From JAFGBI01 sp964454025 (GTDB taxonomy: Bacteria; Myxococcota_A; Polyangia; Polyangiales; Polyangiaceae): DNA of 64,000 nucleotides. The stretch covers positions 14,411 through 78,410 of the forward strand of contig CAYVRP010000025.1 in assembly GCA_964454025.1 (NCBI GenBank), written 5' to 3'. Of the stretch, positions 17,038 to 24,217 are shown one piece after another; the stretch's first letter is position 1; the number at the start of each line of letters is the position of its first letter. Below the pieces are notes generated by a model. It was not told the origin of the DNA. It made no database searches and saw only the letters and a list, made by a program, of their open reading frames with translations. Both the position numbers and the translations under genes were made by a program.

Positions 17038-18654
17038 ATGCCGAACCGACGAGGCGTGGCCGCGATCGCGGCCGTCCTGACCACCGCGACCTGGGGCAGC
17101 GCGCAGGAGTACTACCTCGACGCCGACGCGGGCGACGACGCCAACGACGGCCTCTCCGAGGCCACCCCGAAGCGCACGCTCGCGAGCGTCGCGGGGAGCG
17201 GCTTCGGCGGCGGCGGCTACGAGGCGCTGTACCTCAAGGCCGGCACCGCCAACCCGTACGAGACGAGCGGGCTCAGCATCCGCAGCGCCATCGTCACCCG
17301 CTACGGCCCCGAGTCCGCGGCGCGGCCCGTCATCGCGGGCACGGGCGCCGGCTTCGGAGGCGTGACGGTGGGCCAGGACGGGGTCCTGGCCGGAGTCAAG
17401 GTGATCGGCTCCGGACGGGTGGGGATCTCGGTCCAGGGCCCCGGCGCCGAGGTGCGAGACTGCGAGGTGGACGGCTCCGGGGGTTCGTTCGAGCTCGGCT
17501 TCGGGATCATGGGCGAGGGCAACTACATCCACCACAACGTGGTCCACCACCTCTCGGCCATGAGCGGCGACACGGGGGACATGAACACCTCGGGCGGCGC
17601 CGAGGCCTACATGGTGATGGCCTCGAACAACGAGATCGCGTACAATGTGGCCCTCGAGGCGCACGGCCCGAACTCCACGCTCGGGGGCTCGGAGGGCGGC
17701 TGCCTCGAGATCGTGAACGGGCAGGCCGGATCCACCATCTCTGGCGTCCTGTTCCACCACAACTACTGCGAGCAGAGCGTCGGCCTCTTCGAGGGCTGCT
17801 CCGGCAACTTCCAGGGCACCGACGCCATCCAGGAGCACCACGGCAAGATCGAGGACTCGCTGGTCGCCTACAACATCTCCGTGGACGCGATGTGGCTATA
17901 CCTGCTGCAGCCGGTCAACACGGATTTCAGGAACCTGGTGTTCGAGCACAACACCATCGTCCACACGCCGAACAACCACCTCATCGAGCAGGCGGCGCGC
18001 GACATGTTCGGCCTCAACGTCGAGGAGGACGCGGGCTACACCGGCGTGCTCGAGCCCGGCGAGATCGTCGTCCGCAACAACATCTTCGCCGTCGTCCAGG
18101 GCGCGAGCCCCGGCTTCGGCGGGATCCAGCTGGGCAACGTCCCCGACGGTGATCACTACCACAACCTCTTCGTGGGCGCCGCGCCGAGCTGGACGCTGGG
18201 TCCGGGCGAGCTCCAGGTGGACGAGGCCGCGGCGGCGTTCACCGCGGACTATCGCCTCGGCGCGGGCAGCGCGGCCATCGACGCCGGTAGCCCGCTCGCC
18301 TGGCGGGACTGGACCGACTTCGACGGCAACCCGGTCTACCTCGGGGCGGCGCCCGACATCGGCGCCTCCGAGTACTGCGACCAGGCCAGCGATCCCGCGT
18401 GCAGCGCCGCGCAGCCGCTCGACACCGGCTCCACCACGGGGACCAGCACCGGCAGCGACGCCTCTCCCACGGGGGGCTCGTCGACCCCGCCGGTGGCGCC
18501 CCCCACGTCGCGCGGCGCGGCCGGTGACGGCGGCGCCGCGGGCGGCTGCGGCTGCGCGCTGGTCGGCCGGGCCCCGGCGCCCGCGCGGGGCGCGCTCGTC
18601 GCGCTGGCGCTGCTGCTGCTCGCCCGGCGGCGCCGGAGCGCGGGCGGACGCTGA
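17038..18654 (+). CDS. secreted right-handed beta-helix protein with MYXO-CTERM-type tail
   Basis: 538 residues. A signal peptide ending WGSAQ precedes YYLDADAGDDANDGLS, the usual opening of pectate-lyase-like parallel beta-helices. Helix-rung features run through residues 60-440 (NYIHHNVVHH, NNEIAYNV, FHHNYCEQ, FEHNTIVH, VVRNNIFAV). Then come a DIGASEY closing motif, a Thr/Ser/Gly-rich linker and the tail GGCGCALVG, a hydrophobic stretch, and ARRRR. The tail (Cys-rich element, TM, Arg cluster) is the MYXO-CTERM sorting signal known from Myxococcota and is the best taxonomic clue in the window. Polysaccharide binding or lyase activity is possible, but no catalytic residues were identified. 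Confidence 0.85.
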   Translation: MPNRRGVAAIAAVLTTATWGSAQEYYLDADAGDDANDGLSEATPKRTLASVAGSGFGGGGYEALYLKAGTANPYETSGLSIRSAIVTRYGPESAARPVIAGTGAGFGGVTVGQDGVLAGVKVIGSGRVGISVQGPGAEVRDCEVDGSGGSFELGFGIMGEGNYIHHNVVHHLSAMSGDTGDMNTSGGAEAYMVMASNNEIAYNVALEAHGPNSTLGGSEGGCLEIVNGQAGSTISGVLFHHNYCEQSVGLFEGCSGNFQGTDAIQEHHGKIEDSLVAYNISVDAMWLYLLQPVNTDFRNLVFEHNTIVHTPNNHLIEQAARDMFGLNVEEDAGYTGVLEPGEIVVRNNIFAVVQGASPGFGGIQLGNVPDGDHYHNLFVGAAPSWTLGPGELQVDEAAAAFTADYRLGAGSAAIDAGSPLAWRDWTDFDGNPVYLGAAPDIGASEYCDQASDPACSAAQPLDTGSTTGTSTGSDASPTGGSSTPPVAPPTSRGAAGDGGAAGGCGCALVGRAPAPARGALVALALLLLARRRRSAGGR

Positions 18655-18701
18655 CGCCCCCTGGCGGCCTGGGGGGCGACCCGCTATCAAGGCGGGCGCC
18701 G

Positions 18702-20342
18702 ATGACCGCCGCCGCGCCTGCGCCCGCTCGACCGCCGCTCCGCGCCGCGCGGTGGCGCGGCTGGCTCGAGCGAGGACGCCTCGAGACGCCGGGGCTCACC
18801 GCCGCCTACTGGGGCGCGGTGGGCGTCTTCGCCCTCGCCTACTGGCTCACCCCTTGCCCGCCGTGCATCGACTACCCGCAGCACCTGGCGCTGGGCGCCA
18901 TCCTGCGCCGCCTCCTGGACCCGTCCGCGCCCGAGCACGCCGTATACGTCGCGACGCCCCTCACCTATAATGGCCTCTTTCACGTCCTGGTCGCGGCGCT
19001 GGGCCTCGTCGTCCCGATCGAGGTGGCGGGCAAGATCCTGCTGTCGCTGGTGCCGATCCTGACCGCCTGCGCCGCGCTCGCGATCATGGACGTCGCCGCT
19101 CGACCGCGCTGGTACGCGGCCTTCCTCCTGCCGCTGTCCTACAGCTACGTCGTCGGCTGGGGTTTCATCAACTATGCCCTGTTCGCCCCGGTGGGGCTGC
19201 TCACGCTCGCCGGGTGGATGCGCTGGCGGGATGGGGAGCGCCATGCGCTCGGGTGGGTCGTCGCCGGGGCGCTGATCGTCGCCTACGCGCACGTCCTGGT
19301 TCTGCTCTGCCTGTGCATCAGCGTCGGCGTCGCCACCCTCGCGCGACGGCTGCCGCGCGAGGTGGGGCTGCGACCCTGGCTGCGCGAGGTGGTGACCGCA
19401 CCCTGGCCGGTCCTGCCGGCCGCGGGCTACGCGGTGCTGGTCCACCGCGCCCACCGCAACGCGCCGCACATCTACTGGGAGCCCCAGCAGGACGGCCTGG
19501 ACGCTCCGGCCTGGCAGAAGCTCTGGGAGCTCTCGAGCTTCGCCGTCGGAAACCTCGGCGACCAGGCCGATCGCGTCCTCTTCCTGGCTTCCCTCGGCCT
19601 GCTGCTGCTGCTCTGGCTCGCGAGCGCGGTCGCACCTCCGGCGTCCGCCGCGCCGCGCTCCCGCGAGTTTCGCGCGCTCGCTGCCACGTGGTTCCTGCTC
19701 TATCTCATCACGCCGCGGGTGCTCATGAGCACCTGGTGGATCTTCGAGCGGCTGCCGGTCCTCTGGCTCACCTTCCTCGTCGCGGCCACGCCCCGCGGGG
19801 AGGGCGGCCTCGCGCGGGGGGTCCGCGCCGCGATCGTCACCCTGGGGCTCACGCTCGCGCTGACGACGGTCCGCGCCTTCGCGACCATCCCGGGCGCGCG
19901 CGACGCGAGCGCCATCATCGATGATCTGCCGCCGGGGGCGCGCGCCATCGCCGTGATGCACTCTTACTCGGCGTCGCCGGCCATCTGGCGCGAGATCTGG
20001 GTGCACCAGCTCGCCTACCACGTGGTGCGGCGCCCGGGCGAGATCGCCTTCGACTTCACCCGGTACGCGAGCCTCCCCGTGCGCCGCCGCGACGCGGGCG
20101 AGCGCCCGCCGCGCTTCCCGTCCGGGCTCGAGTGGCACCCGGAGAGCTACGATCCGCGCGCCGCCTACGCGGCTTACTTCGACTGGGTGCTGGTGCGCAC
20201 CCCGGACGAGGACCCCGGCGAGGACCCCCGCTGGCGCACCTTCGGCGCCTACGCCGACCGGGTCATCGCGAAGAGCCACCGCGGCCGCTTCTGGCTCTAC
20301 GACGCCGCCGCGATCCACCGCCCCTGGCCGGGCGAGGAGTGA
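18702..20342 (+). CDS. polytopic membrane protein, possibly GT-C-type
   Basis: 546 residues with about 9-11 hydrophobic segments. The first periplasmic loop contains CPPCIDYPQHLALGAIL, where an acidic residue near TM1 would fit GT-C glycosyltransferases. The last about 150 residues form a soluble C-terminal region. No specific family was recognised. It begins 47 bp after the MYXO-CTERM gene and converges with the MscS gene, ending 20 bp from its stop. Confidence 0.6.
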   Translation: MTAAAPAPARPPLRAARWRGWLERGRLETPGLTAAYWGAVGVFALAYWLTPCPPCIDYPQHLALGAILRRLLDPSAPEHAVYVATPLTYNGLFHVLVAALGLVVPIEVAGKILLSLVPILTACAALAIMDVAARPRWYAAFLLPLSYSYVVGWGFINYALFAPVGLLTLAGWMRWRDGERHALGWVVAGALIVAYAHVLVLLCLCISVGVATLARRLPREVGLRPWLREVVTAPWPVLPAAGYAVLVHRAHRNAPHIYWEPQQDGLDAPAWQKLWELSSFAVGNLGDQADRVLFLASLGLLLLLWLASAVAPPASAAPRSREFRALAATWFLLYLITPRVLMSTWWIFERLPVLWLTFLVAATPRGEGGLARGVRAAIVTLGLTLALTTVRAFATIPGARDASAIIDDLPPGARAIAVMHSYSASPAIWREIWVHQLAYHVVRRPGEIAFDFTRYASLPVRRRDAGERPPRFPSGLEWHPESYDPRAAYAAYFDWVLVRTPDEDPGEDPRWRTFGAYADRVIAKSHRGRFWLYDAAAIHRPWPGEE

Positions 20343-20361
20343 CCGCGCGCCGGGCGCGCGC

Positions 20362-21243
20362 TCAGCCGGCGCGCGGCGGCGGGTCGGGAACGCGCGGCGC
20401 CGCCGCACCGCCGGCCCACACGGTGATCTGCGGGAACGGGAACTCGATGCCGCGCGCGGCGCAGGCCGCCCGGCGCCGGCGGTTGTACTCCCGGCCCACG
20501 CGCCATTGCTTGCTCGGGAGGGTCTTGATGCGGCCCTTGATGACGATCGACGAGTCCGCGAAGCGATCGACCCCCAGCACCTCGAGGGGCTCGAGGATCT
20601 CACCGGCGTACGCGGGATCGGCGCGGAGGTCGGCGTCCGTGGCGCGCAGGGCGGCGAAGACGGCGTCCAGGTCCGCGTCGTACGCGACGCCGACGTCGAA
20701 GAGGTAAAACGAGAAGTCCTTGGTCATGTTGGTGACGACGTCGATCTTCCCGTTCCGGATGAAATGGACGTTGCCCGCCAGATCCCGGAGCTTCGTGGAG
20801 CGCAGGGACACGTTCTCCACCAGCCCCGAGCGGCCCGCGGTCTCGATCACGTCGCCCACCCGGATCTGATCCTCCATGAGGATGAAGAACCCGCTGATCA
20901 CGTCCTGGACGAGCTGCTGGGCCCCGAAGCCGACCGCGATGCCGACGATCCCCGCGGCGGCCAGCACCGGGCCGACGTCGATCCCGAGCTCGCTCAGCAC
21001 CACGATGGCGGTGACCAGGACCAGCGTGGCCGAGATCAGGGAGCGGACCAGGGCGCGGAGCGTCTCGGCGCGCTTGCGCATCTCCAGCTCGCTGGCGTCG
21101 ACCAGCGGCTGGAACACCCGGCTGACGATCCGCCGGCCGAGGTAGAGGGCGGTGGCGCCGAGAGCGAGCGCGATGACCACCCGCAGCCCGTGCGTGATGA
21201 GCCACGTGGTGACGGCCTGCGTGAACCCCTGGACCGAGTCCAT
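20362..21243 (-). CDS. MscS-family small-conductance mechanosensitive channel
   Basis: 293 residues from ATG at 21243; a longer in-frame extension to 21372 adds only Arg/Ala-rich text and was not used. It has three TM segments; the pore helix and start of the beta domain are unmistakable (AAAGIVGIAVGFGAQQLV near residue 95, then DVISGFFILMEDQIRVGDVIE). The cytoplasmic vestibule follows (VSLRSTKLRDLAGNVHFIRNG). It would release solutes upon hypo-osmotic shock. It is divergent from the sulfur operon beginning at 21643, so the shared intergenic region holds both promoters. Confidence 0.93.
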   Translation of the reverse strand: MDSVQGFTQAVTTWLITHGLRVVIALALGATALYLGRRIVSRVFQPLVDASELEMRKRAETLRALVRSLISATLVLVTAIVVLSELGIDVGPVLAAAGIVGIAVGFGAQQLVQDVISGFFILMEDQIRVGDVIETAGRSGLVENVSLRSTKLRDLAGNVHFIRNGKIDVVTNMTKDFSFYLFDVGVAYDADLDAVFAALRATDADLRADPAYAGEILEPLEVLGVDRFADSSIVIKGRIKTLPSKQWRVGREYNRRRRAACAARGIEFPFPQITVWAGGAAAPRVPDPPPRAG

Positions 21244-21370
21244 GCTGGGGGCTCGAATAGCCGATGCCTCGCGGGCGAGCCACCAGCGGGCGGTGGACGC
21301 GGCCTTGCGGTCGGCGCCGGCGCGCGGGGAACCGGACCGATCCCCCCGTGGCTCGGCATTGATCCGTTGC

Positions 21371-21396
21371 ATATGACGGGCCTGTTCCCGTCATAT
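21371..21396. promoter_or_regulatory. perfect 10-bp inverted repeat, candidate operator
   Basis: ATATGACGGG (21371-21380) is followed by a 6-nt spacer and its exact reverse complement CCCGTCATAT (21387-21396). It sits between divergent mscS and the apr-side sulfur operon. There is no T-run after it, so it looks more like a dimeric regulator site than a terminator. The cognate regulator is not identifiable. Confidence 0.55.
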
Positions 21397-21457
21397 TTGC
21401 CGGACCGGAAGAAAGTAGCGGAAATACCGGGTTCCGAACCGCGAACCTGATCGGCAC
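21387..21457 (+). promoter_or_regulatory. apr-side copy of a sequence block shared with the dsr promoter region
   Basis: In order: CGTCATATTTGCCGG, then GGAAATACCGGG (from 21420), then GAACCTGATCGGC (from 21443). The dsrA upstream region has CGCTATATTTCACGG, GGAAATGCACCGGG and GAACCTGGATCTGGC in the same order. The surrounding DNA is not similar, so this may be a common binding site or promoter for both sulfur operons. Confidence 0.5.
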
Positions 21458-21467
21458 GGTTGCTGCA
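21452..21467 (+). promoter_or_regulatory. sigma-54-like promoter element
   Basis: The sequence CGGCACGGTTGCTGCA has GG at 21453-21454 and GC at 21465-21466 with exactly ten bases between, and it matches the -24 box (GGCACG) and most of the -12 box (TGCA) of the sigma-54 consensus. It points toward the operon that starts at 21643. No sigma-54 activator gene is visible in the window. Confidence 0.45.
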
Positions 21468-21642
21468 ACCAGGGGGGCCTCCCCCGGCCCATGTGCGCTC
21501 CCAAGCCGGCCCCCGTCGCCTCCCGCCGTGAGCCCCCCTGGGGGCCGCGCCACGGCGGCCCGCCCGCGGCGCCGGGCGGGTCTGGGCAGAGCGGGAGCGC
21601 CGCGCGGCGCCCGCCCGGACCTGCGCGCCACCAGGAGGCGAC

Positions 21643-22404
21643 GTGAGCGGTGCGCTGACGCGGCGCGGGCTGCTCGCCGGCGGGGGCGTGGTCGTGCTCG
21701 CCTCGGTCGCGGCCGCGGCGGCACCGGAGGTCGGCGGCCCGCTGCTGGCCCCGGCGCCCTCCCGCCGCTGGGCGCTGGTGGTGGACCTCGCCCGCTGCGC
21801 GCGGGACCGCGGCTGCTCGGCCTGCGAGCAGGCATGCCACGCCGCCCACGCCGTGGTTTCGCCCGCGGATCCCCGCCACGAGCTCAAGTGGATCTGGAAG
21901 GAGCCTTACGCCAACGTCTTCCCGGAGCAGCTCCACGCGCGGGTGACCCCGGCGCGGCGCGAGCTCCCGGTGGTGGTGACCTGCAACCACTGCAGCGCGC
22001 CGCCCTGCACGCGGGTCTGCCCTACCCGCGCCACCTGGCAGCGCGAAGACGGCGTGGTGGCGATGGACCCGCACCGGTGCATCGGCTGCCGCTACTGCAT
22101 GGCGGCGTGCCCCTACGACGCCCGGAGCTTCAACTGGGAGCGCCCGGCGTCGAGCGCTGCCGGCGGCCCCTTCCCGCGGCGAAGCCGGGGCGTGGTCGAG
22201 AAGTGCACGCTCTGCGCCGAGCGCGTGGACGTCGGCCTCGCGCCGGCGTGCGTCGAGGCCTGCCAGCGCGACGGCGCGGGGGCCCTGGCCTTCGGCGATC
22301 TCGCCGACGACGGCGCGGCCGTGAGCCGCCTGCTCGCCACCCGCCCGGCGTTGCGCCGCCGACCCGAGCTCGGCACGCAGCCCAACGTCTTCTACCTGGT
22401 CTAG
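21643..22404 (+). CDS. DsrO-like periplasmic ferredoxin, second copy
   Basis: 253 residues from GTG at 21643 (AGGAGG 5 bp upstream). A Tat signal (RRGLLAGGG) directs folded export. Four 4Fe-4S cluster motifs follow: CARDRGCSACEQAC (atypical first), CNHCSAPPCTRVCP, CIGCRYCMAACPYD, and CTLCAERVDVGLAPACVEAC, as in DsrO, HmcB and NrfC-type subunits. It should pass electrons between a NrfD-type quinone-binding subunit and other periplasmic redox partners. It is followed after 4 bp by a DsrP-like gene and then aprBA. A second, more canonical dsrO is at 46090, so this copy belongs to a separate complex; Qrc/Hmc-type assemblies are an alternative. Confidence 0.82.
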   Translation: MSGALTRRGLLAGGGVVVLASVAAAAAPEVGGPLLAPAPSRRWALVVDLARCARDRGCSACEQACHAAHAVVSPADPRHELKWIWKEPYANVFPEQLHARVTPARRELPVVVTCNHCSAPPCTRVCPTRATWQREDGVVAMDPHRCIGCRYCMAACPYDARSFNWERPASSAAGGPFPRRSRGVVEKCTLCAERVDVGLAPACVEACQRDGAGALAFGDLADDGAAVSRLLATRPALRRRPELGTQPNVFYLV

Positions 22405-22408
22405 GCTC

Positions 22409-23629
22409 ATGCGGCAGGGCTCGGCAAGATTCGGCCTCCTCCAGCGCGGCGCCGTCGCCGGGCTGGCGGCCGCGCTCCTCCTCGGCGCCGCCGCCTACGC
22501 GACGCAGGTCCGCCACGGGCTCGGCGTGACGGGGCTGTCGCGGGCCGTCCCGTGGGGTCTGTACATCTCCCAGTTCACCTTCCTCGTCGGCGTCGCCGCC
22601 TCCTCCGTGCTGGTCGTCCTGCCCCGCCACGTCCACGGCCGCCGCGACGGCGCGGAGCTGGTGCTCTTGGGCGAAGCGCTCTCGGTGGTGGCGCTCCTCG
22701 AAGCCTTCACGTTCGTGCTGGTGGACCTGGGGCGCCCGGAGCGCGTCCTCTTCGTCCTGCTCCACCCGTCGCCCACCTCCCTGATGTTCTGGGACGTCCT
22801 GACGCTCTCCGGCTACCTCTTCGCCTGCAGCGCGGTGCTCGCCGGTTCGCTCCTGGCCCGACCGGGCGAGCGGGAGCACGCGCCGCGCTGGCTCGTCCTC
22901 GGGTCCATCCCGCTCGCCATCGGGATCCACGTGGTCACCGCGCTGCTCTACGCGGGCCTGGTGGCCCGCGGCGGCTGGATGACGGCGATCCTCGCCCCCA
23001 AGTTCCTGGCGACGGCGTTCGCCTCCGGCTCGGCCCTCCTGCTCCTGCTGGCGCGCGCGCTCGACGCCACCGGCGCGCTCCCCGTCCCCCCGACGGCGCT
23101 GGCGCGCCTGGCCGGCATCCTGACCTACACGCTCGCGGGCACGCTGCTCTTCTCCGGGCTCGAGACCTTCACGAGCCTGTACTCCGGGCTCCCCGGGGGG
23201 GCGGCCCACGTCCGTCACCTCTACCTGCCAGCCGCGCACGCCGCGGGTCCCGCGGCGATGATGCTGACGTCGACCGGGCTCGCGGCGCTGGCCCTGGGGG
23301 TACTGCTCTGGCCCGCGCTCCGGAGGCGCCCGCGCCTGCTCGACCTGGCGTGCGGCGCCGTCGTCCTCGCGGTCTATCTGGAGAAGGGCCTCGTCTTCGT
23401 CCCCTCGGGCTTCGCGCCCTCGGCGCTCGGCGCCGACGTCACCTACGCCCCGAGCGCGATCGAGGTCACGGTCGCCCTCGGCATCCACGCGGGGGGCGCC
23501 CTGCTCTTCCTCGCCCTCCTGCAGCTGGTCCTGGCCCGCACGCGCGCGACGACCGCGGCGGCCGAGACGTCCGCCACCGCCTCCGCGGCGGCCGGACCGT
23601 TGCTGGCGACCGGCGCGACCGCCGGCTGA
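22409..23629 (+). CDS. DsrP/NrfD-like integral membrane subunit, second copy
   Basis: 406 residues, about ten TM helices, NrfD/PsrC family. Near the N-terminus it has the family pattern SRAVPWGLYISQFTFLVG, then VDLGRPERV and PTSLMFWDVL, which shape the quinone pocket in related proteins. It would exchange electrons between the quinone pool and the DsrO-like ferredoxin encoded just upstream. The C-terminus carries a poorly conserved Ala/Thr-rich tail. It differs clearly from the DsrP at 46852, so the two are not recent duplicates. The aprB gene begins 94 bp downstream with its own ribosome site. Confidence 0.82.
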   Translation: MRQGSARFGLLQRGAVAGLAAALLLGAAAYATQVRHGLGVTGLSRAVPWGLYISQFTFLVGVAASSVLVVLPRHVHGRRDGAELVLLGEALSVVALLEAFTFVLVDLGRPERVLFVLLHPSPTSLMFWDVLTLSGYLFACSAVLAGSLLARPGEREHAPRWLVLGSIPLAIGIHVVTALLYAGLVARGGWMTAILAPKFLATAFASGSALLLLLARALDATGALPVPPTALARLAGILTYTLAGTLLFSGLETFTSLYSGLPGGAAHVRHLYLPAAHAAGPAAMMLTSTGLAALALGVLLWPALRRRPRLLDLACGAVVLAVYLEKGLVFVPSGFAPSALGADVTYAPSAIEVTVALGIHAGGALLFLALLQLVLARTRATTAAAETSATASAAAGPLLATGATAG

Positions 23630-23723
23630 TCCCCCGACGCCGACCCGACACGAACCTGTCCGATTCGCTCCTTACCCCCAACCCCTCCCGGCGCCGACGT
23701 GCGCCCCATCCTCCGGAGGACCC

Positions 23724-24215
23724 ATGCCCAGCTACGTCATCGCGAGCAAGTGCGACGGATGCAAGGCGCTCGACAGGACCGCCTGCCAGTACATCTGTCC
23801 GAACGATCTCATGACCCTCAACCCCGAGATCTCCAAGGCCTACAACCGCGATCCCAGCATGTGCTGGGAGTGCTTCAACTGCGTGAAGATCTGCCCTACC
23901 CAGGCCATCGAGGTGCGCGGCTACTCCGACTTCGTCCCCCTGGGCGCGACGGTGAGTCCCCTGCGCAGCACGGACAGCATCCTCTGGACGGTGCAGTTCC
24001 GCGACCCCTCGATCAAGCCCAAGCGCTTCCGCTTCCCGATCCGGCGCGACGTCGCCGAGGGCCAGGTCGAGCCCTTCGGCCACGCCCCCACGGCCACCAC
24101 CGACCTCCGGAGCCCGCTGCTGATGGGTGAGCCCTCCGGGCTCGACACCCCGACCGGCCCCGTCCGGCACCCCACCCTCCCGCAGCTCGACGCCGCGGGC
24201 ACGGAGGCGCGGTGA
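23724..24215 (+). CDS. aprB: adenylylsulfate (APS) reductase beta subunit
   Basis: 163 residues. The first 110 residues match AprB almost throughout: KCDGCKALDRTACQYICP and CWECFNCVKICP bind two 4Fe-4S clusters, and GYSDFVPLGA followed by PLRSTDSILWTVQFR is the AprB beta-sheet. It ferries electrons to the FAD in AprA for the two-electron reduction of APS to sulfite and AMP (reversible). The C-terminal about 50 residues are a Pro/Ala-rich extension. The stop overlaps the region of the aprA start, and CCGGAGGA precedes ATG at 23724. Confidence 0.97.
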   Translation: MPSYVIASKCDGCKALDRTACQYICPNDLMTLNPEISKAYNRDPSMCWECFNCVKICPTQAIEVRGYSDFVPLGATVSPLRSTDSILWTVQFRDPSIKPKRFRFPIRRDVAEGQVEPFGHAPTATTDLRSPLLMGEPSGLDTPTGPVRHPTLPQLDAAGTEAR

Positions 24216-24217
24216 TC

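Larger units (their letters stand above)
21244..21642. promoter_or_regulatory. divergent intergenic region between mscS and the apr/qmo operon
   Basis: 399 bp without a gene. It contains an unusually A/T-rich island (about 21387-21430) for this genome, a perfect inverted repeat (21371-21396), a block shared with the dsrA upstream region (about 21387-21457) and a sigma-54-like element (21452-21467). A strong AGGAGG-type ribosome site precedes the GTG at 21643. Confidence 0.6.

Noticed and set aside
20343..20361. GC-rich palindromic sequence between convergent genes as a terminator
   Set aside because: Stem would leave a loop that is too small, and there is no T-run. Such sequences are frequent by chance in this DNA.
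21643..23629. DsrO/P-like pair read as a Qrc or Hmc complex
   Set aside because: No molybdopterin-like QrcB or high-heme HmcA gene is next to it, and matching DsrJ-, DsrK- and DsrM-like genes exist nearby. Kept as an alternative only.
24212..24217. GTG at 24212 as the aprA start
   Set aside because: Only 4 bp from the ribosome site. The ATG at 24218 has better spacing and fits the family N-terminus.
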